A DNA stretch of 64,000 nucleotides, from contig NC_079515.1 in NCBI RefSeq assembly GCF_000801105.2, forward strand, positions 14,694,001 through 14,758,000, read 5' to 3'. A model generated the notes under the pieces. The model did not search any database and was not told the DNA's origin. It saw nothing but the letters and a program-made list of their open reading frames with translations. Every line of letters starts with the position of its first letter. The first letter of the stretch is position 1. Below, one piece after another: positions 11,557-21,340 of this stretch. Both the position numbers and the translations under genes were made by a program. Origin of the DNA: Raphanus sativus. Its lineage: Eukaryota > Streptophyta > Magnoliopsida > Brassicales > Brassicaceae.

Positions 11557-11945
11557 GGATCAATTTTCAACCAATCAGCGAGCTCCTTCAACTTAGGTCT
11601 GTTTAGTGTGGGAAATGGATTATACTTTGCCACTCTAAGGAGTTTCTTTCTCTCTGCCGTATAAGGAGATATCTGCGTGGGAGCAGGTTTCTTCGTTCAT
11701 TCACTCCTTGCACGCACAGAAGCAGTGGGAGCTGTTTTGTCCAATACAACCAGGCTCGGTTCTGAAACTGGAACGCTTGGATCGGTGGAAGCGAAGCTCG
11801 GTTGTTGATCGTTGGAAGCGAAGCTCGGTTGGTCAGTGGAAGTGAGAGGAACAATCTCTTTGGAGGTGACACCATCTGCTTTATCCTCCGGCAAGATCTT
11901 ATATACCGAGATCGCCTCATCTGCTGTATCCTCCGGCAACAATCT
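11557..11945 (-). pseudogene. Exon 4 of the DUF1985-Ulp1 gene (linker region)
   Basis: It runs from an ATTGCAG acceptor (start 11945) to a GTAAGTG donor (end 11557). The product is a low-complexity linker with repeated LPED and SFAS units followed by a more conserved stretch (AERKKLLRVAKYNPFPTLN). An in-frame TGA at 11697-11699 interrupts it just before that stretch; the frame is open on both sides, so it looks like a nonsense mutation rather than an exon end. Confidence 0.6.
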
Positions 11946-12049
11946 CTGCAATAAAAGTTGCACACAAGTTAACCCTAGACTACTTAAATAAAAGTTGTCT
12001 GGACGACTAGTTGACCCTGGACGACTTAAACGTAAGTTGTCTGGACGAC

Positions 12050-12922
12050 TTAATTCTTGTTGGGAGAGGATTTGATACTAACTTCTTTGGGCAGAGGAGA
12101 AGGCTGTTTCTTTTGAGGAGTAGGCTGTTTCGTTTGAGGAGAAGGCTGTTTCTTTTGAGGAGTAGGCTGTTTCGTTTGAGGAGAAGGCTGTTTCTTTTGA
12201 GGAGTAGGCTTTGCCTTTTGAGGAGTAGGCTGTCTGGTTTGAGGAGTAGGATGATTGGTTTGAAGTGTAGGCTGATCCTTTTGAGGAGTAGGCTGTCTGG
12301 TTTGAGGAGTAGGCTGATTGGTTTGAGGTGTAGGGGTAGCCTGTTTGTTACTAACCCCGGTTTCTATGGCTTGAGGGGTAGGCTGTTTGTTACTAACCCC
12401 GGTTTCTTTGGCTTGAGGTGTAGCCTGTTTGGTTAGAGGTGTAGGGGTAGCCTGATTGGTGACACCAACCTTCTTCTCCACAGCTTCCAATCTATCGGAC
12501 ATCTTCCTAATCTCCCTGATGCACTTCTTAAACCCATCTTTCATCATGTCAACTACGTCCTTGAACATATTTTCCAACTCCTCTCTGGTCACCCCTCTAG
12601 CCTCTTCTCTAGCCTCTTCTCTAGCCTCTTTAGGAGCCTCTTTAGGAGCCTCTTTAGGAGCCTCTTTACGAGCTTTCTTCCGAGGTCTCTGATTGTCTTC
12701 CTCCTCCTCCTCTACCTCCACCACAACCATCTCTTTGGCTCTTTTCGATGGAGTCACAACCTTAGGTTTTGTACCAGTGACTTCCCAGCAATCCATGGTC
12801 ACTTCCATGGTCTCTGATCATACATGACTTTAATGATGTTCTCCGCGGGCACGTCCTCAACCTCAGAGTCCCATTTTGGCCACATTTCACTGGTCCTTCT
12901 CAACAACGTTGATCACGCGGGT
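12050..12922 (-). pseudogene. Exon 3 of the DUF1985-Ulp1 gene: basic region, coiled coil and Gln/Pro/Thr repeats
   Basis: The main open part (12808-12050, 252 residues) starts with an acidic/basic segment with a nuclear-localisation look (RPRKKARK), then KEAP/REEA heptad-like repeats and an amphipathic helix (NMFKDVVDMMKDGFKKCI, RKMSDRLEAVEKK). After that come about fifteen QPTPQK-type repeats to TAA at 12050. Upstream, a TGCAG acceptor at 12922 opens an exon whose frame (EMWPKWDSEVEDV) differs by one base from the 12808 frame, so a single-base loss near 12797 is likely. The repeat tail may be spliced off before 12050, as the join to exon 4 is not evident. Confidence 0.55.
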
Positions 12923-12975
12923 CTGCAGTAAATAGAAGAAGAATCGAGTTAGATATTTGAAACAAAATACTAAAT

Positions 12976-13243
12976 AGACGACTTAATTATAAGTCATCTA
13001 CTAAGTCGTCCAGCTGGAAGACCTTCCAGACGATTTATTATAAGTCGTCTACTAAGTCGTCCAGCTGGAAGACCTTCCAGACGACTTATAATAAGTCGTC
13101 TACTAAGTCGTCCAGCTGGAAGACTTTCCAGACGACTTATTATAAGTCGTCTACTAAGTCGTCCAGCTGGAAGACCTTCCAGAAGACTTATAATAAGTCG
13201 TCTACTAAGTCGTCCAGCTGGAAGACTTTCCAGACAACTTAAT
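12976..13243. repeat. 51 bp tandem array made of palindromes (intron 2)
   Basis: Five consecutive units begin at 12976, 13028, 13079, 13130 and 13181, with a partial sixth at 13232. Each holds the palindrome AGACGACTTATTATAAGTCG plus CTAAGTCGTCCAGCTGGAAG. The array occupies most of the intron between exons 3 and 2 of the Ulp1 gene. Confidence 0.9.
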
Positions 13244-13264
13244 TAAGTGAAGATGGAAAGGTAC

Positions 13265-14113
13265 CTGACTCAAGATAGCAGCTTTCATGAATCTGCGGCC
13301 TCTGCTGCCCTCGTAAGCCAGAATCGGTGGAGACGGACTGTTTGCTCTGGGACTACCAATACTAGCACCCATTCCCGGCAGAGCTGTGTACGCCCAGACC
13401 TGAAGAACTTGTATAAACCCATCCACGGTGTAACAGCCAGTAATCTCTTTGTTCCACAAAGAGTCCATCAGCACCTTAAACGCGACTCTCCCCCATGGAT
13501 AATTCTCAAACCGTTCTAAATCCATCACTAGCCTTGCCAGAGTAGCTCGTGTAGCGGTTGAAAACTTTCTCCCTTCAATGAATCCAGTGAAGATGGAAAG
13601 GTACGCGAGCCGCTTGCGATCTTCCCTGGACCAATCCCCGCATCTCTTCAGTGCTGCTATTATCTGATCAGTAGTTGGCCCAGCTTCCAGATGAACTCCC
13701 ATCATCCCCTAGAAAGAAACCATCTCTTTGGTAACTTCACATTTTGGTGTCTCAAGGTCCTCGATGTACTCGCAGTTTAGACCAGTGATCATTTCAAACT
13801 CTAACAGTGAAAACCTCACATGTTCTGGACCAACGAGACACCACATCTCGTACTTCTTCTTAATGTCCAGCTTTAAACAGAGCATGTAGTGAACCAGCCT
13901 TGAAGCCCAACCAAATCCCTGCTCCTTGAACTTGATGAAAACTCCCAAACTCGACTCATTGAGCTCTTCAAATTCATTATCAGTGAGAGCTTCCCTAAGA
14001 GCAGTATGAAACTTATTGTTATCCGTATGATACGAAATGCTATGCTGGGGTTCTGGCTCTTCCCCTAATGTGTATAACCTACGGGGGAGTTCTGGAATAT
14101 CCATCCTTTTTGT
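13265..14113 (-). pseudogene. DUF1985 domain exon (exon 2 of the DUF1985-Ulp1 gene)
   Basis: The exon starts at a TTTGCAG acceptor (14113) and ends at a GTACCT donor (13265). The protein fits DUF1985, the domain that precedes Ulp1 in KAONASHI-type MULE genes (FKEQGFGWASRLVHYMLCLK, MWCLVGPEHVRFSLLEFEMI, LAYLSIFTGFIEGRKF, ENYPWGRVAFKVLMDS). Its biochemical role is not known. An in-frame TAG at 13709-13711 divides it into two open halves that otherwise share one frame, so it is probably a nonsense mutation. The upstream exon 1 joins it in phase. Confidence 0.75.
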
Positions 14114-14183
14114 CTGCAAAATAATCAAAGACAACAATAGAAGTCAGAACACAAGCTAAATCAATCACGCCTTAATTGTTACT

Positions 14184-14365
14184 CCAGACGACTTAGTAGA
14201 CGACTTTAATATAAGTCGTCTTGAAAGTCGTCCAACTGGACGACTTAGTTGACGACTTATATTTAAGTCGTCTGAAAAGTCTTCCAAATGGACGACTTAT
14301 ATTTAAGTCGTCTACTAAGTCGTCCAGTTGGAAGACTTTCCAGACGACTTACTTACAAGTCTTCC
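14184..14365. repeat. Palindromic repeat cluster in intron 1 of the Ulp1 gene
   Basis: Copies of GACGACTTATATTTAAGTCG and half-sites (ACTAAGTCGTCCA) in both orientations lie between exon 1 (14388-14423) and exon 2. Confidence 0.8.
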
Positions 14366-14387
14366 AGTAGAAAAATTTCAAGTGGAC

Positions 14388-14423
14388 CTGATTAGTCGCA
14401 TAAGGAGTTGGAGTACTCGTCAT
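14388..14423 (-). pseudogene. Short first coding exon of the DUF1985-Ulp1 gene
   Basis: The ATG at 14423-14421 opens MTSTPTPYATNQ and stops at a GTCCAC donor (exon end 14388). Joined to exon 2 at its acceptor it keeps the reading frame, which is why this start is preferred to the internal ATG at 14104. Confidence 0.45.
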
Positions 14424-14519
14424 TGTGGTTATAGATCTGAAAAAATAAACGTGAAACGGTGAGAATGAGTAAATTGATAGAGACAACGTTTTATGTTCAT
14501 CTTTTCCTCGAGATTGATG

Positions 14520-14870
14520 ACTTACCGGCGTTAGGGTTTACAGAGAAACGGCGCTACGGTTTACAGAGAAGAAGCGGCGGCGCTAGGGTTTAGAAGAAGC
14601 GGCGGTGCTAGCTAGTGTTTAGAGGAAGCGGCGGTGAGAACGTTGGTGAGCACGGTGGCGAGGGCGACGGTTTGTTCGGAAATAGTGGAAGCGGGGGCGC
14701 TAGGGTTTAGAGGAATCGGCGGCGCTAGGGTTAGAAGAAGCTACGGCGACAACGGTGAGAATGAAGTGAGATAGATAGCCGACGTTGAGAACGATGGTTT
14801 GTTCGAAAATAGTGGGAATTCAAATCGCCTTTGATATCGCCGGTGAGAGAGAACTGTTAGGGTTTCTGAA
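14520..14870 (-). promoter_or_regulatory. CG-rich upstream region with telo-box-like motifs
   Basis: A GC-rich block upstream of the Ulp1 gene start repeats GAAGCGGCGGCGCTAGGGTT-like units. It contains at least four exact copies of TAGGGTTT (telo-box AAACCCTA on the gene strand) plus near copies. Telo-boxes occur in plant promoters of growth-related genes and bind Myb-like telomere-repeat proteins. A promoter role here is inferred only from position. Confidence 0.4.
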
Positions 14871-14969
14871 TTTCGCGGAAAATGAAACAAAAAAAAATCA
14901 CCTTATATATTGGGTAAATAATCCGGTTAGCTTTAAAAGTACATTGGTAAACTTTAAGGTTTGGTCCGG

Positions 14970-15510
14970 TTTAGACGACTTATTCTGGCTGATAATGTAC
15001 ATCAGACGACCTAATATTTAGTCGTCTGTGCACAGAAGACTAAATATTAAGTCGTCCCAGACCCTAAAATGAACCCCTAAACTAAAATGACTAAATTAAC
15101 TTACTAACCACGTTATAAAATCAAATTATACTTCAATAGTGTTTACTATACACAGAAATGAACACGCTTAGGTAATTTTAAAAATTTTCAAAAACGGTTT
15201 TAATGCTTTCCAAAATCTAACCCTAAGAACACATACAATACTACAACATATGTTGATGAAACATAAACTAAAGAATATCATGACTCACTACTTTCACTCA
15301 TCTGGGCTGAAAACAATTGAAATTTGTTATATATTAATTTATATCTCTTAAGACATATGTTAATTACATAATTCCAATTTTTCACTTATCAAAATATTTT
15401 TTACAAAATTTTTAAATTATGTTTAAGAATAACTGTCCATACGACTTTAAGTTAAGTCGTCTTGACGACTTATTTTCAAGTCGTCTAAACAGACGACTTG
15501 CGAGGGGTAG
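14970..15510. repeat. Terminal palindromic repeats of the MULE (right side)
   Basis: AGACGACTTA/TAAGTCGTCT units at 14970-15055 and 15438-15500 mark the right flank of the element, with AT-rich DNA between them. No repeat of this family is seen beyond about 15500, which is the basis for the right border. Confidence 0.6.
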
Positions 15511-15619
15511 AAACGTAAAAAAAAATCCGTTTTTTTGTTTGTTCACAAGGAGATAGTTGTAATTTCAATAGCCTTTTAGGTTACTTTTGCCTTTGCCCAA
15601 GTTGGGGTATTCTTTTGGG

Positions 15620-16038
15620 TTTGACTCCAAGTTTTGAGTCACACTTGGCAATTCTCCCTAAATAAAATATCCAAAAGCACCAATCCAATAGCAATAACTC
15701 ATGTTCGTCAGTCTCACCTGAAAGAGAAAAGAAGGAGGGGTGAGTAACATGAGAGTCACTCAGTGAGGTATGGGGTGCTAGATCCGCAAAAAAAAAAATG
15801 ACTTGAGTAAATAGAAATCCCACTACGAAAGTTAAGCTCTAGCATAAACAAACAAGACACCTAAAAGATCACACAGAAAAATCAATGCACTGATAGTGCA
15901 TAGCTAGACCACACATCCCACATCTATTCATACGAATATACATACACGGCGTCGCTTATACAGTATGTATTCTCCCGCCCACCAAAGATGCATAGAATGC
16001 AAATGTTTCTACACCACGCCCCATACAATCTCATTGAC
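15620..16038. repeat. Dispersed repeat related to 1622-1800
   Basis: The blocks AGTGAGGTATGGGG..., CTGATAGTGCATAGCTAGACCA and CCGCCCACCAAAGATGCATA parallel those at 1622-1800 in the same order and orientation. This indicates two copies of one retroelement-type repeat. No coding capacity was seen. Confidence 0.5.
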
Positions 16039-17890
16039 GGTTCAGTTTCTGTAATGATTCGACATTTATGAGTTTTCTGAATAAAATAATAGAGCTACCA
16101 CTATTTAAATATGAACTCACTTAAGGTTTCATGTAACTTTCTTGGGCTTTGGGCTTTGCTGGACCTAATTAACTGGGCTGGATATTGGATCAGAATCATG
16201 CAAAAATAATTAATTGTGTATAAAATCATAAAATAAGCTAGTTATTTCAAAGAAGCATCAATCAATAAAACTGAATTGTGGGGTAAATGGACAAAATCGA
16301 GTTGGTCTACTACACAATCAGCCTCTCTCAAAATATATTCTTTTCGTTGGACTTATCAACAGCATCCTGCAAAACCTGTATTGCAATCACAATACAACAA
16401 AAGTGTGGTTACTAGTGAGTCTACTTCTACTATCACCAACACATAGATTCCCTAATGTAATTTTAACTGCATGATCTTGCACCAGAATATTGCTGAGGAT
16501 ACATCTTTTTGTAATGCTTTCGTCTGATCTACATGAAAATAACAAACTTCATAAGAAGCAAGCCATCATACCAATAACATAACCCACATTAATTCTAGTC
16601 TGGAAAGACAAAATCGGTTTAGACATGATCATCACTATGATTAGTGTCGGTTCTTATGATTCCACACTCATTTACGTTTGGTTCTAATATAACTGTAATC
16701 CTTCTGACCATCCAAGTTTAATTTGTTTTCCATGCATACTCAGAACCGACCCTGAGCTCAAGCAAAAGAAGCATAAATAATATCAAAAATAATTGGCCTT
16801 AATATTTTAAAATCTATTTTTAGTGTAGTTTCTAAATAGTCATTAATCTTGAATCCAAACCTTGAAATTGAAACCACACAGTTAGAGAGATATCGTTGAT
16901 TTACCAAACGACCAACAAAAAATCTGAATGACAAGGTGATTTCCGGTTGCTTACGATGATTACGGTGGTTCACTGGGTAATCTCGTTGGTGAAGGCAGTG
17001 GTCGAGGCTGGACGATCTCAGGTCTCCTTAACAGTTCAGTTTCTGTAGAGATTCGACGTTTATGAGTTTTTCTGAATAAAACAATAGACTTACCATTGTT
17101 TAAATATGAACTCACCTAAGGTTTCATGCAATCTTATTGGAATTTCCTGGGTCTAATTAACTAGGCTGGGTATCGGATCAATAACATCTTAAGAATCGTG
17201 CAAAAAATAATTAACTGTCTATACAATCATAAAATAAGCTAGTTATTCCAAAGAAGTATCAATCAATAAAACTGAATTGTGGAATCAATGGACGTGCAAA
17301 ATCGAGTGGTTTACTACATAATCAGCCTCTCTCAAAGTATATTCTTTTCGTTGAACTTATCAATAGCATCCCGCAAAACCTGTATTGCAATCACAATACC
17401 ACATGAGCATGGTTACCAGTGAGTCTACTTCTACTATCACCAACACATATATTCCCTAATGTAATTTTAACTGCATGATCTTGCACCAGAATATTTCTGA
17501 GGATGAATCTTGTGGTAATGCTTTTTCAGATCTACATGAAAATAACAAACTTGACAAGAAGCAATCCCACGATACAAATAACATAACCCACATTAATTCC
17601 AGTCTGGAATGACAAAATCGGTCTAGACATGATCATCACTATGATTAGTGTCAGTTCTTAGGATTCCACACTCGTTTATGTTTGGTTCTAATATAACTGT
17701 AATGCTTCTGACCATCCACATTTAATATGTTTTTTACGCTTACTCAGTGTTGGCCATATTCTCAAGCAAAAGAAGTATGAGCTTACGGTCGCCAAATAAT
17801 ATCAAAATAATCGGCCACAATATTCCAAAATATATTTTTAATGTAGTGGTTAAATAGTCACTAATTTTGAATCCAAACTTCAGTTCGAAT
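16039..17890. repeat. Tandem direct duplication of a ~850 bp non-coding segment
   Basis: Copy 1 runs from about 16039 to 16880 and copy 2 from about 17031 to 17885, separated by ~150 bp of unique DNA. Both start with GTTCAGTTTCTGTA and share the blocks ACTCACYTAAGGTTTCATG, CATAAAATAAGCTAGTTATT and GACATGATCATCACTATGAT. They differ by scattered substitutions and small indels. No reading frame or LTR signature was recognised; a pair of old LTRs is possible but no PBS or PPT was seen between them. Confidence 0.75.
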
Positions 17891-17893
17891 TCC

Positions 17894-17908
17894 CCCCCCC
17901 CCCCCCCA
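17894..17908. repeat. Poly-C tract
   Basis: A run of about fifteen C (17894-17908), followed by ACC, lies at the end of the second duplicate copy. Its exact length is likely to be unreliable. Confidence 0.8.
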
Positions 17909-18246
17909 CCACATTCTTTTCCAGCCTTTTTTTTAATTTTTGACTTTGAGCCTTCAAACACTAGGCCTGGCTCTGTGCGCACTAATTCGGTTCGTGTGTC
18001 GAACCTTATAAACTAATTTTGGTGAATTAATTTTCAGAGGTTTATAACTCGTATAGTATTTTAACTTTTAAACTTATATAGACAAATGACCGAAAATAAA
18101 TGTATTTGGATGAATCCAATCAATTTCCTGAAAAAAAATCTCAATTTATATCTGAAGCTAGGATATTGCAACTTATTTGGCCTAATACAAAAATCGCCGT
18201 TCAACTGATGGTTATACGAAATATAAGTTTTCAAGTTGTTGAATTC

Positions 18247-19318
18247 TGTAAAATATAATAGAATATGATATATATTATTTTGTTGTGATTAATAAGAGAA
18301 CACAAGATGCATATATATAATAGTAACATTAACATAATGTTAATACTAGATAATGATAACTTTCCTAATGTAAATATGCTAAGAATATCTTGAGATTAAC
18401 TTGATCTTCAAGTCTTTCCTTTTAGTCTTGAGGGTCTTCATAGGTTTCACCGGCTTCATAGTCTTGGTCCGTAAGATACACATCTTCCGGCTCATCATAT
18501 CTCTAATACTCCCCCGCACGACAAACATGGGATCCAACACGCAAATCTGCAATCACAAAGCAGACCATGTATGTTGTGGACACTACGTCGAAGAAAACAA
18601 ATCAGTAGATTCTTTTGGGAATAAACTTCAACTTTAGACAAGAGGGATGAAAACTTCAACTCTTCTTTGGTTTTGACAATGGAAATACATCCCGTGGGCG
18701 CAACTGCAGCTCCAAAAAAAAAAATTGTCCTATTAGAGATATGATGGACTATTTTTATAGGCTACTTAAGTAGAAAACTATTTATATGTGAAATCATCTG
18801 CTGGGCTTTAACCATGGACTCTGATACCATATTAGTGATGGACTTAACTCACACCCAAAAGCTAGCTCAAGAGTGGAGGATTGCCCACACACTTATATAT
18901 TACTCCCATTCACTCATATTTGTCGATGTGGGACTTAATACATCCCCCCTCACGCTCAGGATTGGACATCTGTAGCGTGAAGTTTGTGGGACTGGACATC
19001 CACGGGTGGGCCACAATCGACAAATTGAAACCTTTGGGCTCTGATACCATGTAAAATATAATAGAATATAATATATATTATTTTGTTGTGATTGATAAGA
19101 GAATACAAGATGCATATATATAGTAGTAACATTAACATAATGTTATTACTAGATAATGATAACTTTTATAAACGTTAATGTAAATATATTAAAAATATCT
19201 TGAGATTAACTTGATCTTCAAGTCTTTCCTTTTAGTTTTGAGGATCTTCATGGGTTTCACCGGCTTCACAGTTTTGGTCCGTAAAATACACATCTTCCGC
19301 CCCATCATATCTCTAATA
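18247..19318 (-). mobile_element. Small non-autonomous Ty1/copia-like LTR element (TRIM-like)
   Basis: Two direct repeats of about 262-267 bp (18247-18508 and 19052-19318, both TGTAAAATATAATAG...ATCTCTAATA) flank 543 bp of non-coding DNA. The element is bounded by a 5 bp duplication AATTC at 18242-18246 and 19319-19323. Read on the minus strand, TGGTATCAGAGCC follows the upstream LTR (19051 down), which fits an initiator-Met primer-binding site, and a G-run (GTGCGGGGGAG) precedes the downstream LTR, as a polypurine tract should. It has no gag or pol, so it would depend on an autonomous copia partner. Confidence 0.8.
18817..18950 (-). repeat. Second LTR/PBS-like unit nested in the miniature element
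   Basis: On the minus strand a segment starting after GTGAGGGGGGATG reads TATTAAGTCCCACATCGACA and runs ~115 bp to a second TGGTATCAGAGTCC at 18830-18817. A G-run, an LTR start resembling Brassicaceae TRIM LTRs and an initiator-Met type PBS follow in that order. This suggests a TRIM LTR fused into the internal region. Confidence 0.4.
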
Positions 19319-19323
19319 AATTC

Positions 19324-19930
19324 AGTAAGCTCTTCTAGAATATAACCAGTAAGATTGTTGTCAGGGGGATTGGCAACGAGCCTCAAAACATACAACATCA
19401 ATTAGGAATATCCCACTAAATGGAAATTAAATATAACCGGTAAGTGTGTACGTATCATCATTGCCCATCTACAATTATTTTCTACCAAACAAGGGAACTA
19501 TTATTAATATTCTGATAAAAAGGTTCATATTTTCCAATATAATTCTGACAATATTGCTTTCCCACATAAGCTTTAATTTTCGTTTCCATTATATTCATCA
19601 GTTCATGGGAACTAACTAAGCTAGATAACCAAGTGATTAAGCCATTAGCAACTGATTTAGATTTATTTACTAGGCTTTGATCCGCGCGTCCGAGAAATGT
19701 ATTTCTTTTAAAATATGTTGTTATTTGTTTTTCATGTCACAATTATTATATCATATATGTGTCATCATATGATTAATCGTATTTTATATGTATCATCATA
19801 TAAATAATCACATATATTATACTTTTAAAAATTACTGTGAAAAATAAAAACTATAATTTATGTTGGTGTTTGAAATTGGAATTTGTATTGATTTTTTTAT
19901 ACATATTGAAAAGATTATAATGATATTTGA
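19324..19930. other. AT-rich spacer, possible decayed Helitron 3' end
   Basis: No gene seen. At 19670-19673 a CTAG is followed by GCTTTGATCCGCGCGTCC, which on the minus strand resembles a degenerate Helitron 3' end (GC-rich stem then CTAG|T). The stem is poor and no matching TC end was found before 19931. Confidence 0.3.
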
Positions 19931-20160
19931 TATCATTTAAATTACATTAAGGAATTAGTTACTCTTTCAAATAAGATGTTCAGTTGTAGTACTTATGGAT
20001 CAAATCCATTGAGACTCAATGATAACAAAATAGATTTGTAGTTTTTGAATTAAAGTTAGATTAATAGATTGTAAACAATAAATAGCAGGGTGAACAAGGT
20101 AGTTGTTCAGAAGATTGAGTTTAGGTTTTAAGGGTATTAGGAAAGGGTTAGATTCAGATA
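19931..20160 (-). repeat. Athila-type LTR stub
   Basis: It begins TGATATTTGATATCA and follows the same course as the start of the LTR at 4688: TCAAATAAGATGTTCAGTTG, GATCAAATCCATTGAGA, GGGTGAACAAGGTAGTTGTT. The similarity stops at about 20160, where a different LTR-like sequence begins. No coding region of the element remains. Confidence 0.65.
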
Positions 20161-21340
20161 TCTGGGAACCGAAATTCACACCGTCAATATATCGTATAAA
20201 AAAGGAAAACAGAAAAATCCTAATTTCCCAGAGGTCCCGGATTTCTGCGGAGCCAACGATAAGTGACTAAACATACACAAAAATATGAAAAGATAACAAA
20301 ACGAATAAATATAGAGAACAATAAGTCTTATTTCGGATTCGTATAAGAGCGTTGCGAGTATTACAAGAGATTATAAGAGCTTTAGCTGCAAGTGCTGTCA
20401 GCGAGTTATCTAGCTTTAGCGACCTAAAACCCTAAATCTAGTTGAGTCGCAGCTCGATAACAAAATACGAAAAAGATGCGGAAACGGTTTTTGATTGATT
20501 TCGGACTGAACCTTATTAAAGGCTGCCTACGTACCCATTTCGAGGATCAAGCCGAACGTAGTTCAATTGATAGAGCTGGACAAGAGATCGAACTGCCTGA
20601 GCGAGTTCGTCTAGTACTTGAGTGCCAGTCATAGAAACCGAACTTGTCGAGAATAAAGCCTAAGTTTCTAAGTGCAGCGAATTGTGAGTCTAAAAGAGTT
20701 CTCCCTTTTATGCTTCTCGCGTTGAGCTCCTTATATACTCCCTCCTAGGTCGGTTTATGCCTTTCTCTTTTGCCCTTAAGCCGTCATAGTCCGAAAATTG
20801 AGATATTCTATTTTTCCGATTTTCATGATTATCTGGGGAAAGTTTTCATTTATCCGTGGAAACTGATGTTTATCCTCCAAGCATAAACCGTCATAAGATT
20901 TATGGGATTTTAATAAATCGTAAGTGGGCCCCGAATAAAGTTTAGGACCCTTTGGGCCGTCTTTTGATTTGAGACGTTTGTTACCATTTCTACGATAAAG
21001 TTAAGTTTCCGCGATTTCATTGTAAATCGAACGGACGATCCCATTTGATCGAGAAATCAAGAAATGGTTAGATGTGGCTTGCGGAGGATTGTTATATGGA
21101 TAGTCAAGAGTGCATAGTTTTGCGTCGTATCGTCGTTTCGGAAGACTTTGGACGTTTCGGAAAATGATCGATGTACGTATGCTCGGTCGCTATAGCGACC
21201 GAGCTTCGTATGATCCCTTGGTTGTTCCGTGATTGCCAAGCCGCATCCTCGTGGTTTAACGATCTTTTGTTATCTCCGATGATCGTATTTTAGACTGAGG
21301 TTTTCTAAAGATTGTCTTTTCACATTAGGGGGCAATAGAG
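20161..21340. repeat. Gypsy-type LTR or LTR fragment
   Basis: A GC-richer, non-coding block joins the Athila stub abruptly. It contains GGCTGCCTACGTACCCATTT and a 24 bp perfect palindrome at 21181-21204, features I associate with Brassica Ty3/gypsy LTRs. An AGGGGGC purine run near 21330 could be a polypurine tract. No gag or pol frame adjoins it, and the direction is uncertain. Confidence 0.4.

Larger units (their letters stand above)
6416..15510. mobile_element. Mutator-like element of KAONASHI type (MULE with Ulp1 gene)
   Basis: A single element is inferred because a MULE transposase gene (+, 7436-9840) and a convergent DUF1985-Ulp1 gene (-, 14423-10429) are both flanked and separated by the same palindromic repeat family AGACGACTTA...TAAGTCGTCT. 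The family occurs at 6530-7375, 9841-10290, 11160-11415, 12976-13243, 14184-14365 and 14970-15500. MULEs carrying a DUF1985/Ulp1-like protease are known in Brassicaceae as KAONASHI elements, usually without clear terminal inverted repeats. I found no long TIR or target-site duplication, so both borders are approximate. Both genes are disrupted, so this copy is not autonomous. Confidence 0.7.

Noticed and set aside
12011..12436. 141-codon plus-strand frame of Arg/Leu repeats (LRSRLFRLRRRL)
   Set aside because: It is the antisense of the QPTPQK repeats of the Ulp1 gene exon; its repetitiveness comes from that strand.
12976..13243. CRISPR-like array of regularly spaced palindromes
   Set aside because: The spacers are identical rather than unique, the unit is a tandem repeat, and the DNA is plant nuclear.
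18900..19401. Minus-strand frames of 60-71 codons
   Set aside because: They lie in the LTR and internal non-coding region of the miniature copia-like element and encode nothing recognisable.
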